Origin: JALZAQ01 sp038253885
Lineage (GTDB): Bacteria > Gemmatimonadota > Gemmatimonadetes > Gemmatimonadales > Gemmatimonadaceae
Assembly: GCA_038253885.1 (NCBI GenBank)
Contig: JBBSGP010000039.1
Location: 1 to 27,857, forward strand
DNA length: 27,857 nt
Direction: 5' to 3'
Shown: positions 1 to 8,488 of the stretch, piece by piece
How positions within the stretch are numbered: the first letter of the stretch is position 1
Layout of the letters: each line of letters opens with the position of its first letter
The notes under the pieces: generated by a model
What the model was told of the DNA's origin: nothing
Databases searched by the model: none
What the model saw: only the letters and a program-made list of their open reading frames with translations
Position numbers and translations under genes: made by a program

Positions 1-1
1 C

Positions 2-763
2 TGGGTGAAACATCCGCGCGTGCTGGACGTTGCCAACGTGTCGTGGGCCCGTCGCGCGCTGTGGGCGCCGTCCATCATCAACAAGAATGGTTGGTACTAC
101 CTCTTCTTTGGCGCGAACGACATCCAGAGCGATAAGGAAGTTGGCGGCATTGGAGTCGCGCGCTCGCGTACGCCCAACGGGCCTTTCAAGGACTATCTGG
201 GCAAGCCGCTCATCGGCGGCTTTCACAATGGCGCTCAGCCGATCGACCAGTTCGTGTTCAGAGACAAGGATGGCACCTATTTCATCATCTACGGCGGGTG
301 GCGTCACTGCAACATCGCGCGGCTCAATGCCAGCTTGACCGGGCTGGTTCCGTTCGCCGACGGCACCACGTTCAAGGAGATCACGCCAACCGGGTACGTG
401 GAAGGAGCTTTCATGTTCATCAAGGACAACAAGTACTACTTCATGTGGTCGGAGGGTGGATGGACCGGTCCGGATTACGCGGTGGCGTATGCGGTCGGCT
501 CAACACCTTTTGGCCCGTTCGAGCGCGTTGGCAAGGTTCTGGAGCAGGATTCGTCGGTCGCCACCGGAGCCGGTCATCACTCGGTGCTACACCCACCGGG
601 CTCACCCAAGTGGTACATCGTGTATCATCGCCGGCCTCTGGGTGAGACCGACCGCAATCATCGCGTCGTGAGCATTGATGAAATGCGGTTCGACGAGCGC
701 GGTTTCATCAAGCCCGTGGTCATCACGACAGCTGGCGTCAGAGCGGATCCGTTGCCACGGTAG
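2..763 (+). CDS. GH43-like glycosidase, 5' end cut by window edge
   Basis: The frame is open from the first bases, so the true start lies outside the window; about 253 residues are present. The visible protein has the beta-propeller blade motifs of GH43 (arabinanase/xylosidase) enzymes: WAPS followed by YYLFFG near residues 20-35, an IDQFVF-DGTYF-YGG blade near 80-100, an EGAF-YYFMWSEGG blade near 135-150 that would carry the acid Glu, and GHHS-WYIVYHR near 190-205. The family's N-terminal catalytic-base Asp blade would lie upstream of the window. It is followed by a small membrane protein and another glycosidase-like gene, so it probably belongs to a plant or microbial polysaccharide degradation locus. 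The exact substrate cannot be read from the sequence. GH117/GH43-type superfamily relatives are the main alternative. Confidence 0.8.
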   Translation, partial: WVKHPRVLDVANVSWARRALWAPSIINKNGWYYLFFGANDIQSDKEVGGIGVARSRTPNGPFKDYLGKPLIGGFHNGAQPIDQFVFRDKDGTYFIIYGGWRHCNIARLNASLTGLVPFADGTTFKEITPTGYVEGAFMFIKDNKYYFMWSEGGWTGPDYAVAYAVGSTPFGPFERVGKVLEQDSSVATGAGHHSVLHPPGSPKWYIVYHRRPLGETDRNHRVVSIDEMRFDERGFIKPVVITTAGVRADPLPR

Positions 764-826
764 GGGCGCCGAGGCCCACTTTGCTTGGAGATTGTGACCA
801 TCCCCCCCTCCCCCAGGAGCGCTGCG

Positions 827-1015
827 ATGAAAGCATATCTGCTGACCACCGGCACCGTCTTCGGATTGCTTGCGCTGGTGCACATCTGGCGCGTTATCGC
901 GGAATCATCCGCTCTTGCCAGAGATCCCTGGTTTCTTCTCATTACCGTGATTGCTGCGGCTCTGTGCGTGTGGGCGATCCGATTGCTCCGTCTACCTGCG
1001 GCGCGGCTCTCATGA
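827..1015 (+). CDS. small two-helix membrane protein
   Basis: This is a 62-residue protein starting at ATG 827, preceded by a CAGGAG ribosome-binding site 7 nt upstream. It has two hydrophobic segments, roughly residues 4-20 and 34-50, separated by a short loop, and a basic C-terminus. I do not recognise the family. It lies 45 nt before the glycosidase-like gene and may be co-transcribed with it. A longer in-frame GTG/ATG-type start further upstream would add a non-hydrophobic leader and has a poorer ribosome-binding site. Confidence 0.55.
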   Translation: MKAYLLTTGTVFGLLALVHIWRVIAESSALARDPWFLLITVIAAALCVWAIRLLRLPAARLS

Positions 1016-1060
1016 ACCCGGCGGTCGCCGCATGACTCTCCACCTGGAGGAGCAAGCCCG

Positions 1061-3454
1061 ATGACGCTGCCCGGCATCCTCGCTCTGGCGCTCCTCACGC
1101 AATCACCGTCGCCGCCACGCTCCACGCCTCCCGTGCTCGCCTTTCCCGAGAGCGGCCTGGACGATGCGGCGGCGTATCAGGGATACCAGACGCGCTTCTA
1201 CCGCGACGCGAAGAGCAATGCGGTCCAGGTCTATCTCGATGCACGCAGCGGACGTGTCGTGCAGGTCTGGGCCGACGCCGCGAACGAGAGCATCGGCTTC
1301 ACCGCGCGGGCCGCGAGCGACCATCCGGCACGGCTGTCGTGGGCCGCTGACGATGCGCAGGTGAGCGACTCGGGGCGCGCGCGCACAATCGAGTATCACC
1401 TTGCCTCGGCCACGCCGCACCTCGCGCTCGGTTGGTTCATCATCGGCTCGATGCGTGTGGAGCGCGACTTCCAGTACGCGCGAGCCCACTTGCGCCCCTT
1501 CAGCGCACCACCGTTTCGGGTCGCCGAGGAGTCGGCGCTTGTCGCGGGCGTCGAGCAGCTGCCGCCAGACGAGCAGGCGCGTCACCTCATGATCCTGGGA
1601 GCCCGGGATCTGACCGAGCTCCGTGCGCGACTGGATCCGAGCATCACGGTCTCCAGAACGGACACGTCCTGGCGAGTTCGCATCGCGCACACCGCGCTCG
1701 ACGGCCAGACCCATCTGGATCTCGAGCTGACCGGCGATCCGCGGCGTGTCGCCATGCGCTCCGCCGGGCGCGCCATCGAGCTCGACGCCCGACCGGGTCA
1801 GGCCCTGCGCTTCGCCGTGCGCGCGACGACCGACGCAGCGGCGCTCACCCCGCTCGCACGGAACGCGATCTTCACGCCCGAGTTTTTGGCGTTTCTCGAA
1901 GGCGCGCGTGGCTCCGGATCCGACGCACGGTATCGCCGCATGGAGCGCGAGGCGCGGAGCGTCGAGCTCCTGAGCAGCTCCGAGAAGCTGCTCGCCGGCA
2001 TGCCCAACTACGCGACGTATTTCGGGCGCGACATGATGATGACGGCGCTCATGATGCGGCCCATCTGGACCGCGTCGATGTCGGAGCATGTCATCGCCAG
2101 CGTGTTGCGCAAGTTGTCACCTACTGGTCACGTGAGCCACGAAGAGGCGCTGGGCGGGCAGGCAATCCGGGAAAACGGTGCCGCGTACGGGGCACTCGTC
2201 GCCCAGTATCTGCGCCTCAAGACGAGCGACCCGCGACTGGCCGACAGCGTGCTCTCGCTGGCGCACGACCGCCTGGCCGCGCTCGGGCAGACGCGCGAGA
2301 ACTATCACATGATGGACGGCGAGTTTCAGCTTCCCGTCCTTGTCGCGCGCTATCTGGCCGACACGAGCGTGACGGCCGAGCGCAAGCGCGCGTTTCTGCT
2401 CGAGCGCGGCACCGACAAGCCGCCGCGAGTGGCGCTCCTGCTGCGCGAGCTGGGCTATGTCGCCGAGCTCACGTCGCCGTACGCGCAGTCGCCGATCGCG
2501 GCGAACCTGGTATCCTTTCCCAAGGGCGAGAAGGAGGGGTCGACCTGCCGATCGGCGAGCTGGCGCGACAGCAACGCCGGCTACGGGGGCGGCTGCTTCG
2601 CGATGGATATCAACGCCATCTGGGTCCCGGAGGCGCTGCGCTCGATGGCCGAGATTCTGGGGGCGCTGCGCGCGCTGGGCGCGCCCGGTCTCGACAGCAC
2701 AACCGGCGCGCTCGGAAGCTATGCGCGGGATGCATCGGCGCTCCATCGGGCCGGCGATGTCTGGACGGGGGCGTGGCGGCACTTCATGGTGCGCCTGTCG
2801 CCCGCGGAAGTACGCGCCCGCGTCGAATCGAAGCTGGCGTGGATGCCGCGCGGCGAGCAAGCTTACTGGCGGCGCGCCATCGCCGCCACAGGAGCGGCGC
2901 GTGACTCGCTCGCCTTTCTGGCGTTGTCACTCGATGACGGTGGCCGGCCGATTCCGGTCGTGAACACCGATCCCGCGACGGGGCTTTTTCTTCAGAGCGG
3001 GCGGGCGGCGACCGACTCCTCGCTCGATGTCGCAGCGATCGTCGCGTCGTTCGTGCGCCCGTACCCGGTCGGGCTGCTCATCGACAGGGTCGGGCCCGCC
3101 GTATCGAACGACGCTTTCGCGTCGCCGACCGTGTGGGAGAGCTTTCGCGCCGACACTTACCATTCGCCCCGCGTGGTGTGGGGACGCGAGGTGAACTTGC
3201 TGCTGCTCGGGCTCGGCGGCCGGATCGCATCCGCGGCGACGCCGGGCGCCGAAGCAGCCGCCCTCGACGCGGCGCTGCGCCGGACGCGGCGCACAGTCGA
3301 GCAATCCGGCTTTGCGCACAGTGAGCTGTGGAGCTACCGGATCGAGGGGGGACGGCTACGGCCGGTACGATATGGAATCAGCTCCGACCTGCAGCTCTGG
3401 AGCACGGCCGACCTCGCCGTGCAATACGTGATGTCTCGCCTGCCCCGCCGGTGA
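1061..3454 (+). CDS. secreted (alpha/alpha)6-barrel glycosidase-like protein
   Basis: This 797-residue protein has a short hydrophobic N-terminus resembling a signal peptide (residues 1-20). GGAGGAG lies upstream of ATG 1061. The C-terminal two thirds look like a six-hairpin glycosidase: MPNYATYFGRD near residues 314-324 resembles the YFGRDT motif of amylo-alpha-1,6-glucosidase (GDE C-terminal) and GH133-type enzymes. A Gly-rich NAGYGGGCFAMDINAIW segment lies near 505-521, and VWESF-YHSPRVVWGREVN near 690-710. The N-terminal part is probably a beta-sandwich. The substrate is not evident, but the neighbouring GH43-like gene supports a saccharolytic role. A diverged remnant of a second copy of this gene lies at 25300-25413. 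Confidence 0.7.
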   Translation: MTLPGILALALLTQSPSPPRSTPPVLAFPESGLDDAAAYQGYQTRFYRDAKSNAVQVYLDARSGRVVQVWADAANESIGFTARAASDHPARLSWAADDAQVSDSGRARTIEYHLASATPHLALGWFIIGSMRVERDFQYARAHLRPFSAPPFRVAEESALVAGVEQLPPDEQARHLMILGARDLTELRARLDPSITVSRTDTSWRVRIAHTALDGQTHLDLELTGDPRRVAMRSAGRAIELDARPGQALRFAVRATTDAAALTPLARNAIFTPEFLAFLEGARGSGSDARYRRMEREARSVELLSSSEKLLAGMPNYATYFGRDMMMTALMMRPIWTASMSEHVIASVLRKLSPTGHVSHEEALGGQAIRENGAAYGALVAQYLRLKTSDPRLADSVLSLAHDRLAALGQTRENYHMMDGEFQLPVLVARYLADTSVTAERKRAFLLERGTDKPPRVALLLRELGYVAELTSPYAQSPIAANLVSFPKGEKEGSTCRSASWRDSNAGYGGGCFAMDINAIWVPEALRSMAEILGALRALGAPGLDSTTGALGSYARDASALHRAGDVWTGAWRHFMVRLSPAEVRARVESKLAWMPRGEQAYWRRAIAATGAARDSLAFLALSLDDGGRPIPVVNTDPATGLFLQSGRAATDSSLDVAAIVASFVRPYPVGLLIDRVGPAVSNDAFASPTVWESFRADTYHSPRVVWGREVNLLLLGLGGRIASAATPGAEAAALDAALRRTRRTVEQSGFAHSELWSYRIEGGRLRPVRYGISSDLQLWSTADLAVQYVMSRLPRR

Positions 3455-3642
3455 GGAGGTCTCACACGTGACGCCGCCCCCACGGGGTAGCTGCAGCATC
3501 GCATCGGCAGCAGATCGGTATCGTTCGCCCGCTCTGCTACCAAGATCGCTGCGAGTGCTATTCCGGCGTCCACTGTGGATGCAGTCCGAACAGGCCGTCC
3601 TTTACCCCGACCTTGTACATCAGCGCGTTGCAAGAACGAGCG
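3455..3642. other. convergent intergenic region, no gene seen
   Basis: This is 188 nt between the stop of the glycosidase gene and the stop of hypF, which converge. I see no convincing rho-independent terminator (no stem followed by a T run) and no coding signal. The first 22 nt after the glycosidase stop resemble the sequence after the stop of the remnant near 25414-25436. Confidence 0.5.
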
Positions 3643-6195
3643 TCACCGGTCCATCGCTCCCACGGCGAGTGCGGCCTGACCGAGGCTGATACCACCGTCG
3701 TTCGGCGGAACGGCCTGATTCGTCCAGACGGTGAGCCGGCTCGGCGCGAGTGCAGCGAGAAGCTCTTGGAGGAGAAGGTCGTTCTGGAACACCCCGCCGG
3801 ACAGCACCGCCGTCGAGAGGCTGTGTGTCTCGCACAGGGTGAGAATGCCACCGGCGAGGCCCTCGGCCAGCCCCGCATGGAAGGCGCGAGCGATCTCGGC
3901 CCGCGATCGGCCTCGCGCGCGGTCGGCGATCACGGCGCGGAGGGCAGGCCGGAAGTCGAGCTCCGCATCGGCGAACGGGAACGCGAGCGGCGGCACCGGC
4001 GCGGCGGTGCGCGCGAGCTGTTCCAGCCAAATCGCGGCCTGTCCCTCGAAGGTGATCGAGCGCGTGAAGCCGAGCAGCGCCGCGACCGAATCGAACAGTC
4101 GCCCCACGGACGTACTCGGGAAGCAACGGACACCGCGCGCCGTCAGCGCACGTGCGTGACGAAACCGGTCGGGGAATTCAAAGGGCGCGGCGTGAAGGTC
4201 CGGCAGCTCCTCCGCCTCGAGTTCGGCGAGAAACCCGGCCGCGCTCTGAACCGGATGGAGTGCTGCTGCGTCACCACCTGGGATCGACGCCGCACGGAGG
4301 TGCCCGACCCGCGTCATCCCTTCGATCACGCTCCCGGCAAGGAACTCGCCGCCCCAGATCGTCCCGTCGTCGCCGAACCCTGTACCGTCGCACGCGACGC
4401 CGAGCACGCGTTCCTCGAGCGCGCCCCGCTCGGCGAGCACACTGGCGATGTGGGCGCGGTGATGCTGCACGGCGCGGCGCGCGTAACACGGTAGCTCGAG
4501 CGCGAACGTCGTCGACGCGTACTGCGGGTGGAGATCGTGCGCCACGCAAAGGTCGTCATCCGCGACGCCGTACATGCTCGTGAGGTCGCGAACGGTCTCC
4601 TGAAAGGCGGCGCGTGCGTCCGCGTGCTCGAGGTCGCCGATGTGCTGGCTGACCATGGCCCGGCCGCGCACCACGAGCGTCACCGTGTTCTTGAGGTCGC
4701 CTCCGAGCGCGAGCACCGGGCGCGACGTCGGGAGTGACGCGACGGCCGCCGGCGCGTAGCCGCGCGATCGACGGAGCACTACCGGGCCGGCGGCGCCGAT
4801 GCGCGCGACGGAATCGTCCACACGTCGCGCAATCGGACGCTCGCCGAGGAGCAGCGCGTCGGCGATGCCGGCGAGCCGTGCCGCCGCATCATCGTCGCAA
4901 TAGGCAATCGGCTCGCTCGACCGGTTCGCGCTCGTCATCACGAGGCGCTCGGGAGCGCCGGCTGCAAACAGCAGATGGTGGAGCGGCGTGTAGGGGAGCA
5001 TGACACCGATCTCGTGACAGCCGGGCGCCACGTCGCCGAGCAAAGCGCGCGCCGGGGCGAGCACGATCGGACGATGGACCGACGCGAGCAGAGCCTCGCT
5101 TTCCTCGCTCAGCAGGACCGTGCGACGCGCGACGTCGATGTCCCTGACCATCAGCGCGAACGGCCGCTCTCTGCGAAACTTGCGCTCCCGCAGGTCACGG
5201 ACGGCCCCCGGCTGATCCGCGTCGCATGCGAGGTGGTAGCCTCCCAGACCCTTGATCGCCACGATGCCGCCCTGCCGCAGCAGAGCGCATGCCGCCGAGA
5301 TGGCCGCGGAATCGCCGGTTACCCTGCGCGCCCCCGACGCCTCCCGGAGCTCGTAATGCGGCCCGCATTCGGGGCACGCGGTCGGCTGAGCGTGAAAGCG
5401 GCGGTCGGCGGGCGCATCATACTCGGCGGTGCAGCGCTCGCACATCGCCCATCCGCGCATCGTTGTCGCTGCCCGGTCGTACGGCAGAGCGAGAACGATC
5501 GAGTACCGCGGTCCGCACTCGGTGCAATTGACGTATGGGTACCCCGCGCGCCGGTCGGACGGGTCAATCAGATCCGCGAGGCATCGGTCGCACACCGGCA
5601 GGTCGGGGGTGATGCCCGCCGTGGGGCGACACCCCGGCTCGCTGGCGACGATCCGGAAGTCGTTGGCTCCCCCCCCCAGCGGAGCGGCGTCGGTCCTCTC
5701 CACGGCATCGATGCGGGCCGCGGCTGGCGCCATCTGCGTCAGCTGTCGCTCGAACTCCGACACCGCCACGGCGGCGCCCTCGGCGTGGACACGCACGCCG
5801 TCCTCATCGTTCAACACCCACCCGGTGAGTCCATGCTCGCGGGCGAGGCGGTGGACGAACGGCCGAAAGCCCACGCCCTGCACGATCCCACGTACCCGGA
5901 TGGCGTGCGCTTGCATCGGCGCGACCGCGCCTTCGAGACTCTTTCCTGCAGGTTCCTCGCACGGGGGCGCGACGACGCACGCACGCCCCTGCCACCCCAC
6001 CTGAACGACGCGCCCGTTCTCCACCAGCACCGGAATGCCGCACTGTCCTCCCGTCAGCGCGACCATGCGCCGCAGCGCTGCCTCGTCCGTCTCGACGTCG
6101 TACTCCACGAACGGCCGGTCCTCCCACAGCAGCTGCTCGCGGAGCTCGCTGGTGTACGGACATCCGCTCCCACCGTACAGCTCGACCTCACTCAC
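3643..6195 (-). CDS. hypF: HypF carbamoyltransferase with N-terminal glutaredoxin-like domain
   Basis: The 850-residue chain starts at GTG 6195, overlapping the SIS gene's TGA (GTGA), so translation is probably coupled. Residues 1-75 are glutaredoxin-like (VELYGGSGCPYT, IPVLV, VQVGWQGRAC), with CPYT instead of CPYC. From Met94 a full-length HypF follows. It has an acylphosphatase domain (GIVQGVGFRPFV, residues 103-114), two zinc fingers (C202/C205/C224/C227 and C252/C255/C274/C277), a YrdC-like domain and a Kae1-like C-terminal domain (HDLHPQY, HHRAH, DGTGFGDDG). HypF makes the cyanide precursor by carbamoylating the C-terminal Cys of HypE. The glutaredoxin part resembles 'Uxx-star' glutaredoxin-like (seleno)proteins, which end at Sec/Cys-x-x-stop; here C73-V-V runs straight on into HypF. 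Internal initiation at ATG 5916 would give a normal 757-aa HypF, but its ribosome-binding site is weak. Confidence 0.95.
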   Translation of the reverse strand: MSEVELYGGSGCPYTSELREQLLWEDRPFVEYDVETDEAALRRMVALTGGQCGIPVLVENGRVVQVGWQGRACVVAPPCEEPAGKSLEGAVAPMQAHAIRVRGIVQGVGFRPFVHRLAREHGLTGWVLNDEDGVRVHAEGAAVAVSEFERQLTQMAPAAARIDAVERTDAAPLGGGANDFRIVASEPGCRPTAGITPDLPVCDRCLADLIDPSDRRAGYPYVNCTECGPRYSIVLALPYDRAATTMRGWAMCERCTAEYDAPADRRFHAQPTACPECGPHYELREASGARRVTGDSAAISAACALLRQGGIVAIKGLGGYHLACDADQPGAVRDLRERKFRRERPFALMVRDIDVARRTVLLSEESEALLASVHRPIVLAPARALLGDVAPGCHEIGVMLPYTPLHHLLFAAGAPERLVMTSANRSSEPIAYCDDDAAARLAGIADALLLGERPIARRVDDSVARIGAAGPVVLRRSRGYAPAAVASLPTSRPVLALGGDLKNTVTLVVRGRAMVSQHIGDLEHADARAAFQETVRDLTSMYGVADDDLCVAHDLHPQYASTTFALELPCYARRAVQHHRAHIASVLAERGALEERVLGVACDGTGFGDDGTIWGGEFLAGSVIEGMTRVGHLRAASIPGGDAAALHPVQSAAGFLAELEAEELPDLHAAPFEFPDRFRHARALTARGVRCFPSTSVGRLFDSVAALLGFTRSITFEGQAAIWLEQLARTAAPVPPLAFPFADAELDFRPALRAVIADRARGRSRAEIARAFHAGLAEGLAGGILTLCETHSLSTAVLSGGVFQNDLLLQELLAALAPSRLTVWTNQAVPPNDGGISLGQAALAVGAMDR

Positions 6196-7415
6196 GGTGC
6201 TCGCCCATCGAGGCAGCGGTCCACGGCGTCGCGCAGCACGTGATACACCGACGCGTGCACCTCCTGGATGCGCGGGATGTAGTCGGTCGGCACGACCAGC
6301 GCGTGGTCGGCCAGCCCGCGCCGCACGACCTCTCCGCCGTCGTCGCCGACGAGAGCGAGCGTCGCGAGTCCGCGCCGGCGTGCCTCCTCCAGCGCCGCGA
6401 CGACGTTGCGCGAGTTCCCGCTGGTGGAGAACGCGACCGCGACGTCCTGCGGAGCCGCGTGGGCGATGAGCTGCCGGAGGAATATGGCGTCCGGGCCGAT
6501 GTCGTTCGCCACCGCGCTGATGGTCGCGGGCTCGAGCGAGAGTGACAACGCCGGGATCGGCCGATAGCCTTTCGGCGGCGCCACGCAATCGATCGCGAGA
6601 TCGTTCGCGTCGGTCGCCGACCCGCCATTCCCGAACAGCAGCAGCTTGCCCCCGGCGCGCACGCGCTCGGCGATCAGCTCGGCCGCGGCCGCGAGCGATC
6701 CCGACTGCTCGCCGGCCACGCGCGTGCGCAGGCGCGAGTCATCCTCCGCCTTCTCGCGGATCGACGCAGCGACGCTCTGGAGGACGCCGCTCGTGTCCTG
6801 CTCGCTCCGGCCGAGATAGGGGTAAAGGAATCCCGCATCGCCGACGTCGTGACCGCGCGACCGGTGCTCGAAGAAGACGTGAACCGTCTCCCACAGCGTG
6901 TGATAGAGGATCTCGACGATCTCCTGGTGCACGAACGGATCACCCGAGGGGGGCGACAACGCGTAACCACCCTCGGCTCCCGGCAGCGCGAACGTCTGCA
7001 GGCCGGCGCGCCGCAGGGCGGCGAGTGTGGCGCTCACCTCGGTGTCCCCGCCGGGTGGGCCGAAGCCGATCGCCATGTCGTCCGGACGCCCGATCACCGA
7101 CGTCCAGGAGGCGAACTCCGCCGAGAGGTCGAGCGCGGGGAGGGCCCGCTTGCCGACGATCACCGGGTGCACGAATTCGACCGCGACGTGCTGCGCGTCG
7201 GTCGCGCAGGCGCCGCGCCCGAACGCGAGGAGGCGGCCTCCGCGAAGAAAGCGCGCCGCCATCTCCTGGCAGGCGATCGCGAGCGCGGGCGCCTCGCGCG
7301 CGAAGCACGCCTCGGCGACGGCGTTCCGGGCGAGCAGTCCGTCGCGCACGAAGTCCTCGAGCGATGCCGGCGTTTCGGCCGGGCGCGATCGCGCCCCGAC
7401 GGATGGCGCCTGCAT
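6192..7415 (-). CDS. double SIS-domain protein of hydrogenase operon (GmhA-like)
   Basis: This 407-residue protein starts at ATG 7415, 2 nt after the hypE stop, and overlaps the start of the glutaredoxin-HypF gene. It contains two sugar-isomerase (SIS) folds. The first, near residues 38-190, has a degenerate GRGACATDAQH motif. The second, near 235-400, has a canonical GNGGSATDAND motif and a STSGNS phosphate-binding loop, as in phosphoheptose isomerase GmhA. GmhA-like genes are known beside hyp genes of high-affinity hydrogenases in actinobacteria (from memory), but their role there is unclear. Its position between hypE and hypF argues for a maturation-related or regulatory function rather than LPS heptose synthesis, and no heptose genes are seen nearby. 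No catalytic assignment is claimed. Confidence 0.85.
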   Translation of the reverse strand: MQAPSVGARSRPAETPASLEDFVRDGLLARNAVAEACFAREAPALAIACQEMAARFLRGGRLLAFGRGACATDAQHVAVEFVHPVIVGKRALPALDLSAEFASWTSVIGRPDDMAIGFGPPGGDTEVSATLAALRRAGLQTFALPGAEGGYALSPPSGDPFVHQEIVEILYHTLWETVHVFFEHRSRGHDVGDAGFLYPYLGRSEQDTSGVLQSVAASIREKAEDDSRLRTRVAGEQSGSLAAAAELIAERVRAGGKLLLFGNGGSATDANDLAIDCVAPPKGYRPIPALSLSLEPATISAVANDIGPDAIFLRQLIAHAAPQDVAVAFSTSGNSRNVVAALEEARRRGLATLALVGDDGGEVVRRGLADHALVVPTDYIPRIQEVHASVYHVLRDAVDRCLDGRAP

Positions 7416-7417
7416 CG

Positions 7418-8488
7418 TCAGCAGATCCTCGGGAGGGGGTCTCCCACCAGCATATCCACCACCCGCGCGCTTCCGTACGGCGACAGCGCGAGCACGGTGC
7501 GCGCCGGCTCGGCGCGCACCTCACCCAGAAGGACGGCTCCCTCGCCGCCGGGCGTCGCGCGCATGGCGGCGAGGGCAGCGTCGGCGCAGTCCGCCGCGAC
7601 CACCGCGATGAACTGGCCCTCGTTGGCGATGTGCATCGGCTCGAGCCCGAGCAGCTCGCACGCGCCGCGTACCGCGTCGCGCACCGGCAGCCGGTCCTCG
7701 AACACGACCATCGACATCCGCGTGTCGGCGGCTAGCTCGTTGAGCACGCTCGCCACTCCGCCGCGCGTCGGGTCGCGCATCCAGTGCACCCCCTCGCCCA
7801 CCCGCGCGATCAGCGCGTCCACCATCGGTCCAACGTAGCGTGTGTCCGAGCACAGATCCGCCTCGAGATCGATCTCGCCACGGGCCAGCAGGATGGTGAT
7901 TCCGTGGTCGCCGATCGGCCCCGACAGCAGGATCCGATCTCCCGGGCGCACCGCGGCCGTCGAGCAGCGGACGCGTGGGTCCATCACGCCCAGTCCGGCC
8001 GTCGTGATGTACATCCCATCGGCGGCCCCGTGCTCGACGACCTTCGTGTCGCCTCCGACCACCGGCACGCCGGCGCGGCGGGCGGCGGCAGCGATGGCGA
8101 GAAGCTCGACCTCGAGAACCGCTGTCGGGAGACCCGCCTCGAGAATGAGCGTGACGACCAGCGCGACCGGTGCGGCGCCGGAGACGGCGAGGTCGTTGAG
8201 GGTTCCGTTGACCGCCAGATCCCCGATCGAGCCGCCCGGAAAGCGCAGCGGCCGCACCACGAAGCTGTCGGCGGTGAACGCGATCCGGCTCGCGCCGGCG
8301 TCGAACACCGCGGCGTCGGCCAGCGGCTGGAGTAGCGCGCCGCCGAAAACCGGCGCCACGAGCCCCTCGATCAGCCGGCGGCTCGCCTTGCCGCCCGCTC
8401 CGTGCGCCATCTCGATCTGTGGGTCGCGGAACCGAATCCGGGGCGCTGCGTCGGCCGGTGGGATCGCTCCTCGGCTGTCGGTGGTCAC
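7418..8488 (-). CDS. hypE: HypE, hydrogenase cyanide-ligand synthesis protein
   Basis: This is a 356-residue protein of the AIR-synthase-like HypE family. The start chosen is GTG 8488, whose GTGA overlaps the hypD stop; the open frame extends further upstream but into hypD. Visible motifs are AHGAGGKAS near the N-terminus, FTADSFVVRPLRFPGGSIGDLAVNG-type nucleotide-binding residues, GGDTKVVEHG, MRDPTRGG and the C-terminal PRIC. The final Cys is the residue that HypF carbamoylates and HypE dehydrates to thiocyanate before cyanide transfer to iron on HypC/HypD. The intact C-terminal Cys indicates a functional enzyme. The cytoplasmic HypE-HypF complex is consistent with co-transcription from the same operon. 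Confidence 0.97.
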   Translation of the reverse strand: MTTDSRGAIPPADAAPRIRFRDPQIEMAHGAGGKASRRLIEGLVAPVFGGALLQPLADAAVFDAGASRIAFTADSFVVRPLRFPGGSIGDLAVNGTLNDLAVSGAAPVALVVTLILEAGLPTAVLEVELLAIAAAARRAGVPVVGGDTKVVEHGAADGMYITTAGLGVMDPRVRCSTAAVRPGDRILLSGPIGDHGITILLARGEIDLEADLCSDTRYVGPMVDALIARVGEGVHWMRDPTRGGVASVLNELAADTRMSMVVFEDRLPVRDAVRGACELLGLEPMHIANEGQFIAVVAADCADAALAAMRATPGGEGAVLLGEVRAEPARTVLALSPYGSARVVDMLVGDPLPRIC

